Assembly: GCF_000238775.2 (NCBI RefSeq)
Contig: NZ_AFEJ02000002.1
Span: 992,001-1,056,000 of the forward strand
Direction of reading: 5' to 3'
Source of the DNA: Acaryochloris sp. CCMEE 5410
GTDB lineage: Bacteria; Cyanobacteriota; Cyanobacteriia; Thermosynechococcales; Thermosynechococcaceae
Length of the DNA stretch: 64,000 bases
Shown: in pieces, positions 45,688 to 54,015 of the stretch
Position numbering within the stretch: the stretch's first letter is position 1
How the letters are laid out: the number at the start of each line of letters is the position of its first letter
The notes under the pieces: model-generated
Databases searched by the model: none
Seen by the model: the letters and a program-made list of their open reading frames with translations, nothing else
Told to the model about the DNA's origin: nothing
Program-made: the position numbers and the translations under genes

Positions 45688-46850
45688 AGGCTCCGCTCTC
45701 CAAACGTACCCCGTTGGGGTGGCTCCAGCTCAGCCATGAAAAAGGCAGATTGTTGGTCGCTTTAGCCGGTATTGCCTTTGCGGATGTGCTGATGTTTATG
45801 CAGATGGGTTTTCAGGCCTCTTTGTTTGTCAGTAATACCCAACTGCACCGCACCTTAAATGCGGATATTGTTCTTCTGAGTCCCCAAGCCCGAAATCTGC
45901 AAGCCCTGTCCACCTTTTCTCGACGACGGTTGTATCAGGCACAGGATGTTCCGGGGGTGAAATTCGCGGAACCCTTCTATATCAATACGTTGAACTGGAA
46001 AAATCCCCAGACCAAGCGAGAAACCTTAGTCCAGGTGATTGGGTTTAATCCTGATCGATCTGCCATGAATCTACCAGGACTGACGGAGAAACTTCCCTTG
46101 GTGAAACAGCCGGATACGTTTATCTTCGACCGAGGCTCTAGAGGAGATTATGCCGAGTCTTTTGCCCTCATTGATCAAGGCAAACCTGTGCAGACCGAAG
46201 CGCAACGCCGCACTATTACCATTGCCGGATTATTTGAGATGGGGGCTTCCTTCGGCGCAGATGGGACTTTAATTACCAGTGACCAGAATTTTCTGTTGCA
46301 ATTTCCTCGACGACAGGCGGGCAGCATCAATTTGGGGCTAATCCGACTGGAGCCGAATGCGAACCCAGAACAAGTGGTGGCAACCCTAAAGGATCATCTC
46401 CCGGAAGATGTCCAGGTCTTAACCCTGGAGGAGTTTATTGCCTTTGAAACTGCCTACTGGCAGGTGCGTAGCCCCGTGGGTTTTATTTTCGGCTTAGGCA
46501 CCGCGATGGCCTTTGTCGTCGGGGTGGTGATTGTTTACCAGGTGTTGTCCACGGATGTGAATGCCCATATTCGCGAGTATGCGACCTTCAAAGCCATGGG
46601 CTATCAGAATCGCTATTTCTTAGGGGTGGTGTTCGAAGAAGCCATTATCCTAGCGGTCCTTGGATTTATCCCCGGTGCCATTCTGCCTATGGGACTGTAT
46701 GGTTTGGCCCGATCTGCAACAGCCTTACCCCTATTTATGACCACAGGCCGAGCGATCACGGTATTCGTACTGACGGTGGTGATGTGTACCCTTTCCGGTG
46801 CAATAGCCACTCGGAAACTCCAGTCCGCTGACCCTGCCGATATGTTCTAA
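45684..46850 (+). CDS. DevC-like ABC exporter permease (copy 1)
   Basis: A 388-residue MacB/FtsX-type permease. One N-terminal helix (LLVALAGIAFADVLMFMQMG), a periplasmic domain of about 220 residues, and three C-terminal helices starting at GFIFGLGTAMAFVVGVVIVY are visible. DevC-specific features include HEKGRLLVALAGIAFADVL and the coupling region VNAHIREYATFKAMGYQNRYF. It works with the DevB adaptor and the DevA ATPase as a three-part exporter. Confidence 0.93.
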   Translation: MKAPLSKRTPLGWLQLSHEKGRLLVALAGIAFADVLMFMQMGFQASLFVSNTQLHRTLNADIVLLSPQARNLQALSTFSRRRLYQAQDVPGVKFAEPFYINTLNWKNPQTKRETLVQVIGFNPDRSAMNLPGLTEKLPLVKQPDTFIFDRGSRGDYAESFALIDQGKPVQTEAQRRTITIAGLFEMGASFGADGTLITSDQNFLLQFPRRQAGSINLGLIRLEPNANPEQVVATLKDHLPEDVQVLTLEEFIAFETAYWQVRSPVGFIFGLGTAMAFVVGVVIVYQVLSTDVNAHIREYATFKAMGYQNRYFLGVVFEEAIILAVLGFIPGAILPMGLYGLARSATALPLFMTTGRAITVFVLTVVMCTLSGAIATRKLQSADPADMF

Positions 46851-46869
46851 CCTCAAGCCCCCCTCAACC

Positions 46870-47583
46870 ATGAAAGACCCCGTTATCTCTATCCGCCATC
46901 TCGACCACTACTTCGGTCATGGTCGCCTGCGCAAACAGGTGTTATTCGATATTCACCTAGATATTACAGCGGGAGAAATTGTCTTGATGACCGGCCCCTC
47001 TGGATCGGGAAAAACAACCTTACTAACCCTAGTCGGGGGATTACGGGCCGCCCAAAATGGCAGCCTCAAAATTTTGGGTCAAGAATTAACAGGTGCAAAA
47101 GAGAAGGAACTGGTGCAAGCTCGTCGCCATAATGGCTATATTTTCCAGGCCCATAATTTACACCGCAGTTTAACGACCCTGCAAAACGTAAAGATGGGGC
47201 TAGAAGTGACGGGCACCCGGTCCCCCCAAGAGATGGTGGAGCAAGCAACGACCATTCTCAATCAGGTGGGGCTAGGCGATCATATCCATTACTATCCGGA
47301 TGATCTGTCTGGGGGACAAAAGCAACGGGTTGCGATCGCAAGAGCGTTAGTCAGTCACCCCGCCATTGTCCTTGCCGATGAACCCACGGCTGCACTGGAT
47401 AGTAAGTCCGGTCGAGATGTGGTGAATCTGATGCAAACCCTGGCCAAAGAACAGGGCTGTACTATTTTGCTGGTCACCCACGATAACCGTATTCTTGATG
47501 TGGCTGACCGGATTGTCCATATGGAAGATGGTCGATTAGAAACCAACACCCTAACGGCTGAAGCTCCTCCGAAAGCGGCTTAA
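46870..47583 (+). CDS. DevA-like ABC exporter ATPase (copy 1)
   Basis: A 237-residue ATPase of the LolD/MacB/DevA group. The Walker A is GPSGSGKTT near 40, the Q-loop is in GYIFQAHNLHRSLT, the signature is LSGGQKQR, the Walker B is AIVLADEPTAALDSKSGRD and the H-loop is LLVTHDNRILDVADR. The start is ATG 46870, 19 bases after devC. It completes the first operon; 143 bases without a gene follow before the convergent dioxygenase gene. Confidence 0.94.
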   Translation: MKDPVISIRHLDHYFGHGRLRKQVLFDIHLDITAGEIVLMTGPSGSGKTTLLTLVGGLRAAQNGSLKILGQELTGAKEKELVQARRHNGYIFQAHNLHRSLTTLQNVKMGLEVTGTRSPQEMVEQATTILNQVGLGDHIHYYPDDLSGGQKQRVAIARALVSHPAIVLADEPTAALDSKSGRDVVNLMQTLAKEQGCTILLVTHDNRILDVADRIVHMEDGRLETNTLTAEAPPKAA

Positions 47584-47726
47584 CTCTCCAATGAATAGGC
47601 ATTGGTATCTTGCGGGGCTCTGTTTTTCCTCTGTCGTTATTTGGCATGGTAGTCTCTTGCTAACTTCAAAGCCCATAGAACGCATGGATTGCGACCTTGT
47701 AAATCTTGTCAAAAGACCAATGCCGT

Positions 47727-48437
47727 CTAAATAGCCTCATGCCAAGCTAAACCATTTGGAAGGTGTTGAGGACCACAGAGAAAATGTAACACCCGTCGGC
47801 GTTGGGGAAGCGTCATCTTACTGGACGCATGCAGAAGCAATGGTCGCATGGCTAACACACCGCCTTTGGGCACTAAGCAGGATATCTCACCGGAGTGGTC
47901 CCGCAGTTTTGTAATCATCGGGTCAGAGAGTCGCCCCTGTTGATGAGAGCCTGGCACCACTTTTAGGGGACCATTGTTGATTGTGCAGTCATCTAAATGG
48001 ATACGAAGGGCAACTAACTGTTCCAAAATCTCGATGGGTGGCTGTACAAAAGACAGACCTTCTTTTTGAGATATTCCCAACTGAGTGGCAGCAGCATTAG
48101 GTTGAACGGCAATGCTGACATCTTGATGCAGTGCCACTAACCAATTTTGATCAGGGGATTTCTCAAAATAGGTGCATTGGTTGGCAATGGGAGAAGGACC
48201 CAGTAAAGGTGAGATAAATGGATGGAATTTGAGGCTTTTGGCCAGTTCTTGGCACCAGTCAAAGGCGAGTAAGCGTCTACTCCCAGGCCCTGTTTGGACT
48301 ACTTCATCAAGATGCTCGCAGACCTGTTCGCAGATGAGAGAAGAACAGATTTGGGGCAGGATAACATACCCCTGTTGATGAAATTTTTCTTGGGTATTGC
48401 GGATAAATAAGGGTAGAGATGGCTCCACAAGAGTCAT
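47727..48437 (-). CDS. Phytanoyl-CoA dioxygenase family protein
   Basis: A 236-residue Fe(II)/2-oxoglutarate oxygenase-like protein. The metal triad is suggested by ALHQDVSIAV (His-x-Asp) near 118 and LLLHASSKM (distal His) near 203, with the 2-oxoglutarate Arg in PQRRRVLHF. The segment NNGPLKVVPGSHQQGRL is typical of the PhyH family. The substrate is unknown; small lipids or secondary metabolites are possible. The start is ATG 48437. Confidence 0.85.
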   Translation of the reverse strand: MTLVEPSLPLFIRNTQEKFHQQGYVILPQICSSLICEQVCEHLDEVVQTGPGSRRLLAFDWCQELAKSLKFHPFISPLLGPSPIANQCTYFEKSPDQNWLVALHQDVSIAVQPNAAATQLGISQKEGLSFVQPPIEILEQLVALRIHLDDCTINNGPLKVVPGSHQQGRLSDPMITKLRDHSGEISCLVPKGGVLAMRPLLLHASSKMTLPQRRRVLHFLCGPQHLPNGLAWHEAI

Positions 48438-48755
48438 AAAAAGATGAGTAAGAGCAAGGCTTACACGGAGTATTTACAGCTCAGCCTATCGGAGGGAATA
48501 GCGGCAAGTATCAATCGTATGTTTTAACTCACGCAAGCTTGGCGCTCCATCTCGATTTTAGGGCCATCGCTTGAAGTTTAACGCTCCAGCGTTATGAACT
48601 TTGGCGGTGAGGTGGAACCCAGATATAGCTATACATCAGCTCTTCAGAAAATTAATCTGGCTTTTCTGAAGAGCTGATTGTGAAATGCGTTTAGACGAAA
48701 TGGTGGCGTCAAAAGCAGGTTAGACAACCCTAAGACTTTTGGAAAACGACGTTTA
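48438..48755. other. Intergenic region with a long perfect hairpin
   Basis: The 318-base stretch holds no gene. It contains a perfect 17-bp inverted repeat at 48635-48651 and 48662-48678 (ATCAGCTCTTCAGAAAA arms, 10-base loop), about 78 bases beyond the SH3b gene's stop, without a clear T-run on either strand. A second, imperfect palindrome centres on AACGCTCCAGCGTT near 48580-48593. They may be a terminator, an RNA processing site or the remains of a small mobile repeat. Confidence 0.55.
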
Positions 48756-49136
48756 TCAAAGTATTTTGATCAGGTCTTCTCTCACCCACCCGTTCTCTGA
48801 TTGGTGCAAAATTTGGTTGACGTAGCGGATTTTGTACCATTTATAGCCCTTTGCTTGATAAGAAGAGAGAACATCGACTTCAAGTCCTCTAAAGCTGCTG
48901 TATCCAACTTTATAGCTGGTTCCAGGGCCTCGACGAATATTGATTTTTACATTGGCATCATCGCAGTATAGAACCCCATCATAGTTGAGGTTTTTTTGCT
49001 CTGCTTTGGCAAGCCAATCAGCATTTTGAACTTCTAGATAATCCTGTGCATGGGATGAAGATGCAAAATTCAAACTTGAGAGGCTGACTAATCCTGCCAC
49101 AGTTACAATGCTGAAAACTCTAATGCCGTGATTCAT
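48756..49136 (-). CDS. Secreted SH3b-domain protein
   Basis: A 126-residue protein with a signal peptide (residues 1-30, ending SSSHAQD) and one bacterial SH3 domain: NVKINIRRGPGTSYKVGYSSF, VDVLSSYQAKGYKWYKIRY and ENGWVREDLIKIL. SH3b domains often bind the cell wall. Two Cys could not be assigned a partner. The start is ATG 49136, preceded by an AGGAAAA site. Confidence 0.82.
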   Translation of the reverse strand: MNHGIRVFSIVTVAGLVSLSSLNFASSSHAQDYLEVQNADWLAKAEQKNLNYDGVLYCDDANVKINIRRGPGTSYKVGYSSFRGLEVDVLSSYQAKGYKWYKIRYVNQILHQSENGWVREDLIKIL

Positions 49137-49338
49137 ATTTTCCTGCTCTGCTTTCTACAAATCTGAATATAAGAAAACTTTCTGGCTTTCCATGTGATCC
49201 GCTGCAGGGTAAATGTGTGATTCTAAACCACCCTATTCGCCTGGCACTCTGTTAAAGCGTCCCTACCGATGGACCCAAAAGTGAGACGGCTCATGGCTAA
49301 ATATTTCAAAAAGCGCTCAATCAAGCAATCACTCTGAG

Positions 49339-50259
49339 TCAGCACTTCAGCGGTTGTGGTGGCTCACTCACAACTTTGACTCGCTCCTGAGAGGTTGGGT
49401 GGATAAATTGTAAAGAGAAGGCATGAAGCCAATAGCCACAATCCCCAGGTACGGGTTGTGATCGTTCTTCAGAACTTATTGACTGAGGTTGTCCTCCCGC
49501 AACATATAACGGATCGCCAAGTAAGGGATAGCCAATGGTTGCTAAATGAATCCGAATTTGGTGGGGACGTCCAGTGGTAATCGTCACAGCCAGTAAAGTA
49601 GCCTCTGGACGTCGTTGAAGAATGGTACAAGCGCTATGGGCGGGGCGTCCTTTTTGAGTAGCAGCATAGATATATCCCAACTCTGGATAAGGAACTTTAC
49701 CAATGGCCTGAGTAATTTCAAACTGCTTTTCTAGGGGGTGGGTGGTTTGTTCAGGCCCAATTAACGCTCGATATACTTTCTGAATTTGCCGAGTCCTCAT
49801 TTGTTGGCTTAAAGCAGCGCGAGCCTGTTGAGATCGCGCCATCAATACCACCCCTGATGTCCCTCGCCCCAAGCGATGGATGGGAAAAGGTGTCCCTTGG
49901 GGAAAACATTGCTGTACCTGGTGGAGCAAGGTATGTTCTAAAAAGGCCCCCCCGGGAAGCACCGGTAACCCTGAGGGTTTATGGATTGCCAACACATCTG
50001 CATCTTCGTATAAAACATCAAAGGTCAAGGGCACCGTTGGTTCCTGCCAGGGGGGACGATGGTAGGCCAAATTCTGTCCCTGTTTTAATACCGTATCTGG
50101 AGTAGCTTGCCGACCGTCTATGGTTACTTGTCCAGTTTCAATTCGGGCTTGCCATTCTGTCCCACTCGAATGCCGGTAGCGTTGAGCATAAAACTCTAAC
50201 AGGGTCAGCCCCGCGCCTGCCTGATTAACTTGATTGTGATAAGTCCAGCCTTGATTCAT
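49339..50259 (-). CDS. RluA-family pseudouridine synthase with variant catalytic motif
   Basis: A 306-residue protein. An S4-like N-terminal RNA-binding segment (residues 15-75, LLEFYAQRYRHS, DGRQATPDTVLKQGQ) is followed by the RluA/RsuA catalytic domain: VLAIHKPSGLPVLPGG, IHRLGRGTSGVVLMAR, GRPHQIRIHLATIGYPLLGDPLY. In most family members the second motif reads HRLDxxTSG with Asp as the catalytic residue; here it is Gly. The rest of the domain is well preserved. I recall the same HRLGRGTSG form in some plant homologues, so it may be a distinct subfamily rather than decay. The start is ATG 50259. Confidence 0.88.
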   Translation of the reverse strand: MNQGWTYHNQVNQAGAGLTLLEFYAQRYRHSSGTEWQARIETGQVTIDGRQATPDTVLKQGQNLAYHRPPWQEPTVPLTFDVLYEDADVLAIHKPSGLPVLPGGAFLEHTLLHQVQQCFPQGTPFPIHRLGRGTSGVVLMARSQQARAALSQQMRTRQIQKVYRALIGPEQTTHPLEKQFEITQAIGKVPYPELGYIYAATQKGRPAHSACTILQRRPEATLLAVTITTGRPHQIRIHLATIGYPLLGDPLYVAGGQPQSISSEERSQPVPGDCGYWLHAFSLQFIHPTSQERVKVVSEPPQPLKC

Positions 50260-50341
50260 TCTTGCTCATGCAGCGTTCTAATCATTCTGTTGGGACCAGA
50301 GCTTCGGTAGAATTGGAACGCAATTCTTTTCGAGCGACAGC

Positions 50342-50743
50342 ATGTACCAATTCAAGGTATTACCGTGGCAACAACTGATCAATGCCTCTGTGATTACCCT
50401 TGTCTTAGCTTCTGTAATTGACTATGGATTGACCCTTATCTTACCGGCATCTTCCCAAGTGCAGATTGAAGCAGTATTGGGTCCCCCTTGGGGATTACTC
50501 TCTTCGGCTGCAATCGATATGGCGATCGGTATCCTGGGCGTCATTATTTTGGAACGGGTAATGGAACCTAGGCGACGAATTCAGGTATCTACCCTATGGG
50601 GATTGGTCCTTTGTTTATTGATCGCTCTAGCTCTAAGAGCATCCCTTCCGATTCCGGGACTATTTTTAGGTCCTTTCCACCAAATTACGATTGTTGGCCT
50701 CTTGTTAGGGGTTTTTAGTAAAGGCCAGCAATATCGTCGTTAG
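50342..50743 (+). CDS. Small polytopic membrane protein
   Basis: A 133-residue protein with four predicted helices: about 14-34 (NASVITLVLASVIDYGLTLI), 52-71, 83-98 and 105-125. A short loop with RVMEPRRR lies between the second and third. I recognise no family. It is divergent from the pseudouridine synthase gene, with an 82-base shared upstream region. The start is ATG 50342. Confidence 0.6.
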   Translation: MYQFKVLPWQQLINASVITLVLASVIDYGLTLILPASSQVQIEAVLGPPWGLLSSAAIDMAIGILGVIILERVMEPRRRIQVSTLWGLVLCLLIALALRASLPIPGLFLGPFHQITIVGLLLGVFSKGQQYRR

Positions 50744-50846
50744 AGGGGCGACTGTTCTGTCTATGCTTCGCTAAAAAAGAGTCATCGGTTTTGGGGTGTC
50801 CTACTCCAGGCAACCCTAAAATTACAGCTTCAAGAGCCTCCTTACA

Positions 50847-50872
50847 TTTTATAACGAACATATGTTATAAAA
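50847..50872. promoter_or_regulatory. Palindromic operator upstream of the second TetR gene
   Basis: A perfect inverted repeat with 9-bp arms (TTTTATAAC and GTTATAAAA) and an 8-base centre containing the smaller palindrome AACATATGTT lies 34 bases before the TetR start. It differs from the operators of the first dev operon, so the two exporters probably answer to different regulators. Confidence 0.8.
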
Positions 50873-50905
50873 TAAATAATACATCCAATACTGGTGCTCT
50901 CGCCC

Positions 50906-51493
50906 ATGCCTAAGGTTGTTGATCGAGAACAGTACCGAAAAGAGTTGCTAAATGGCTGCATTGAACTTTTTGCTCAAAAGGGATACGGTTCAATCACTAT
51001 GCGGCAGATTGCTGAAGGGCTCAAGGTTTCAACCGGAACGCTCTACCACTACTTTGACAGCAAGGAAGCGATCTTTATGCAGCTGGTTCAAGAGCTGTGT
51101 GAACAAGATATCTCCCGGTTCTTTGCCCAAGCCCCTGAGGTAGAAACTTTGGAGGCGCGTCTACAGGTAGTAATGGCTTTCGTATTGAAAAGCCTTCAGT
51201 TCTATCAGCAACAGATGCTGCTGTGGGTCGACTTCTTTCAGCAAACTCGAACGGGGGGTGATGAGGAACTGCAGTTCCTCCGCCAGATCTGGGATGGGAC
51301 TCGTGATGCAACAGTGGATTACTTACAGCTCCCGAATACGGAGTTAGCCGACTTCTTGATGATTTTTATTGACGGTCTGATTATTCAATGTGTCTATAAC
51401 CGAGGCATTGAAGATATGGACTGGTTTCATCACCAAAGCCAACTTATGATTCAAATGGTCTGTAGCCATGAACAGTTGTCCCCTCAAAGTTAA
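50906..51493 (+). CDS. TetR-family repressor of the second dev operon
   Basis: A 195-residue regulator from ATG 50906; an in-frame GTG lies at 50894. The DNA-binding helix-turn-helix is SITMRQIAEGLKVSTGTLYH plus the following YFDSKEAIF. The C-terminal domain begins with LCEQDISRFF and includes the YQQQMLLWVDFFQQ segment. It overlaps the downstream devB-like gene by 26 bases, so regulator and exporter are co-transcribed. A perfect palindrome just upstream suggests autoregulation. Confidence 0.88.
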   Translation: MPKVVDREQYRKELLNGCIELFAQKGYGSITMRQIAEGLKVSTGTLYHYFDSKEAIFMQLVQELCEQDISRFFAQAPEVETLEARLQVVMAFVLKSLQFYQQQMLLWVDFFQQTRTGGDEELQFLRQIWDGTRDATVDYLQLPNTELADFLMIFIDGLIIQCVYNRGIEDMDWFHHQSQLMIQMVCSHEQLSPQS

Positions 51494-52766
51494 ACCCAAA
51501 CCCTGGTTAATCGGTACGTTAATTGCTGCCATCGCAGCCAGTGGCGGCATTGTCCTAGTTGGTCTGGCTCAAAGTGGCTGGCAGACCCCCCACTCTGCAG
51601 AATCCAGTGATGTACAACCCACAACCCTACCAAATATTGCCGCTTTAGGCCGACTCGAACCCACGGGTGAAATTGTCAAAGTTGCAGCTCCGCTGACCCT
51701 AGATGGCGATCGCCTTGCCGAACTCAAGGTCCAACTGGGAGATACAGTGCAGGCGGGTGAACCCATTGCCGTTTTGGATTCCCGCGATCGCCTGCTAGAT
51801 GAGGTGGCCCAAGCTCAGGCCCAGCTCCGCGTTGCTCAGGTCAAGCTGGCTCAGGTAAGGGCAGGGGCTAAACCAGGCGCTATTAATGCCCAACGAGCAA
51901 CCGTCTCCCAAGAGGCTGCTGAGTTAACCGGGCAATTGCGAATTCAGCGGCAAACCATTGCCCGATTGGAAGCCCAATACGAGGGCGATCGCAGTGCCCA
52001 AACTGCGGCTGTTCAACGGCTACAGGCTGAGCTGCGCACAGCCCAAAAAGAACTGGCCCGCTATCAATCCCTCTATCAAGCAGGAGCCGTTTCTGCATCC
52101 TTGTTTGATAGCAAGCAGCTGAGTGTAGATACCACTCGCCAAGCCTTGAAGCAGGCCACTGCAGAACGCTCCCGCACCGACGGCATTGCCCAGCGCCGCC
52201 TCCGGGAAGCCCAGGCAGAGTTGGGTCGGCTGGAAACTACCGGGCAAGCTCAGGTGGCAACGGCCCAATCTCGACTGGCAGAAGTGGCAGAAGTCCGGTC
52301 CGTGGATATTCAAATGGCTCAAGCAGAGGTGGAAGCGGCTCGGGTCGCCCTCACTAAGGCCCAGAAAAATCTGGATCGAGCCACCATTAAAGCCCCGAGT
52401 GATGGACAGATTCTCAAGATCTACACCCGTCCTGGTGAGCAGATGAGCGACGGCATTGTCGCCTTAGGACAAACAGAACAGATGCTGGTGGTCGCTGAAG
52501 TTTACCAAAGTGATATTCACCGGGTTCAGGTGGGACAAGCCGCCACGATTCGAGGCCAAGGCTTTCCTGGCGAACTGCGCGGCAAAGTGATTGAGCTAGG
52601 CCGTCAGATTAGTCGCCAGCAGGTCTTTAGTGGCGACCCTGGCGAAAATCTGGATCGTCGCGTGGTCGAGGTCAAGATTGCCCTTGATCCAAAAGACAGT
52701 CAACAAGTTGCTAACCTGAGCAATTTGCAGGTGCAAACGGTGATCCAAATTTCCGATGACTCTTGA
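51468..52766 (+). CDS. DevB-like membrane fusion protein (copy 2)
   Basis: A 432-residue HlyD-family adaptor. One N-terminal helix (LIGTLIAAIAASGGIVLVG) precedes ALGRLEPTGEIVKVAAP and VLDSRDRLLDEVAQAQAQLR. The coiled coil (about 105-300) is longer than in copy 1 by roughly 35 residues, which would lengthen the periplasmic tunnel. The barrel segment is TIKAPSDGQILKIYTRPGEQ. The start ATG 51468 lies inside the TetR gene and shares the 14-base string GCCATGAACAGTTG with the start of the downstream devC copy. Confidence 0.92.
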   Translation: MNSCPLKVKPKPWLIGTLIAAIAASGGIVLVGLAQSGWQTPHSAESSDVQPTTLPNIAALGRLEPTGEIVKVAAPLTLDGDRLAELKVQLGDTVQAGEPIAVLDSRDRLLDEVAQAQAQLRVAQVKLAQVRAGAKPGAINAQRATVSQEAAELTGQLRIQRQTIARLEAQYEGDRSAQTAAVQRLQAELRTAQKELARYQSLYQAGAVSASLFDSKQLSVDTTRQALKQATAERSRTDGIAQRRLREAQAELGRLETTGQAQVATAQSRLAEVAEVRSVDIQMAQAEVEAARVALTKAQKNLDRATIKAPSDGQILKIYTRPGEQMSDGIVALGQTEQMLVVAEVYQSDIHRVQVGQAATIRGQGFPGELRGKVIELGRQISRQQVFSGDPGENLDRRVVEVKIALDPKDSQQVANLSNLQVQTVIQISDDS

Positions 52767-52775
52767 TTTGGCATT

Positions 52776-52788
52776 TTTTATAACGAAC
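52776..52788 (+). promoter_or_regulatory. Second copy of the operator half-site between devB and devC
   Basis: The 13 bases TTTTATAACGAAC exactly match the left half of the operator at 50847-50859. They sit in the gap between the second devB and devC genes and are followed by GTTTGATTTTGG, a degenerate right half. This could be an internal operator or promoter for devC-DUF4336-devA. Confidence 0.55.
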
Positions 52789-52809
52789 GTTTGATTTTGG
52801 AAAGTGGCC

Positions 52810-53997
52810 ATGAACAGTTGGATAAGGCGAAAACGGCCTAAATTTCTAAAGAGAACCCCTTTAGCCTGGCACCAGGTGACGCGGGAGCGCACACGGTTAC
52901 TGGTTGCGATCGCAGGCATTGCTTTCGCCGATATGCTGATTTTTATCCAGATGGGGTTTGAGGGGGCCTTATTCGATGCGGCCGTCCAGCCCCACCGCAA
53001 TCTGCAGGCAGATTTGGTTTTAACCAACCCCCAAATGCAGACCTTGTTTTCCGTCAAAGCTTTTCCCCGCGCCCGGCTGTATCAGACCCTGGCCCATCCC
53101 CAGGTCAAGTCCGTGAATGGGGTTTATATTGCCACCGGACAGTGGAAGAATCCTGAGACCAAGCGAGAGCGAGCCATTTTGGTCTGGGGCATTGACCCGG
53201 CTGAGCCGTCCTTTAAGTTCCCGGAAGTCACGAACAATCAGGATAAAATTCAGCCCCTGCATCGCGTCTTATTTGATCAGGCTGGACGACCAGAATATGG
53301 ATTTACCACCACTGCGTTTGAGCAAAAGGGGCATTTCGCCGCCGAACTGAATAACAAGCTGATTCAGGTGGACGGGGTGTTCACCAACGGAGCGTCCTTC
53401 GCTGCCGATGGCAATGTAATTGCCAGTGACTCCACCTTTCTGCAGCTGTTTCCGAACCGGAGTCCAGAGCAGATTGAAGTGGGGCTGATTCAGCTGCAGC
53501 CGGGGGCCAACCTGGCACAGGTCAAGGCCGATCTAGAGGCTCTGCTACCCGACGATGTTTTAGTCGGCACCACCGAAGACTTTGCCCAGATTGAGCGGGA
53601 CTACTGGGCCAACGGCACCGGGATTGGCTTTATCTTTGGCCTCGGGGTGGGCGTGGGCTTTATTGTCGGCATCGTGATTGTCTATCAGATTCTATATTCT
53701 GATGTATCTGAGCATTTGCCTGAATATGCCACCTTAAAAGCTATGGGCTACACGGACAACTATCTGTTGGGGATGCTTATTCAAGAAGCCCTCCTTCTGG
53801 CTGTTCTCGGGTATTTACCCAGTGTGGGATTAGCTTTAGGACTGTATCAGCTGGCCTTTGCAGCCACCATGCTTCCCATCTCCATGACTACCCAACGAGC
53901 CGTCACTGTCTTGATTATGACTATTCTGATGTGTTCGATGTCGGGGGCCATTGCCATGCGCAAGCTAAGGGCCGCAGATCCAGCCGATATCTTCTAG
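52810..53997 (+). CDS. DevC-like ABC exporter permease (copy 2)
   Basis: A 395-residue MacB/FtsX-type permease, clearly homologous to copy 1 over its whole length: RERTRLLVAIAGIAFADMLI, a periplasmic domain with NGASFAADGNVIASD, and three C-terminal helices from IGFIFGLGVGVGFIVGIV. The coupling region is SEHLPEYATLKAMGYTDNYL. I chose ATG 52810 over GTG 52804. The DUF4336 gene follows after 18 bases. Confidence 0.93.
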   Translation: MNSWIRRKRPKFLKRTPLAWHQVTRERTRLLVAIAGIAFADMLIFIQMGFEGALFDAAVQPHRNLQADLVLTNPQMQTLFSVKAFPRARLYQTLAHPQVKSVNGVYIATGQWKNPETKRERAILVWGIDPAEPSFKFPEVTNNQDKIQPLHRVLFDQAGRPEYGFTTTAFEQKGHFAAELNNKLIQVDGVFTNGASFAADGNVIASDSTFLQLFPNRSPEQIEVGLIQLQPGANLAQVKADLEALLPDDVLVGTTEDFAQIERDYWANGTGIGFIFGLGVGVGFIVGIVIVYQILYSDVSEHLPEYATLKAMGYTDNYLLGMLIQEALLLAVLGYLPSVGLALGLYQLAFAATMLPISMTTQRAVTVLIMTILMCSMSGAIAMRKLRAADPADIF

Positions 53998-54015
53998 TCC
54001 TTTTAATTCAAGCTA

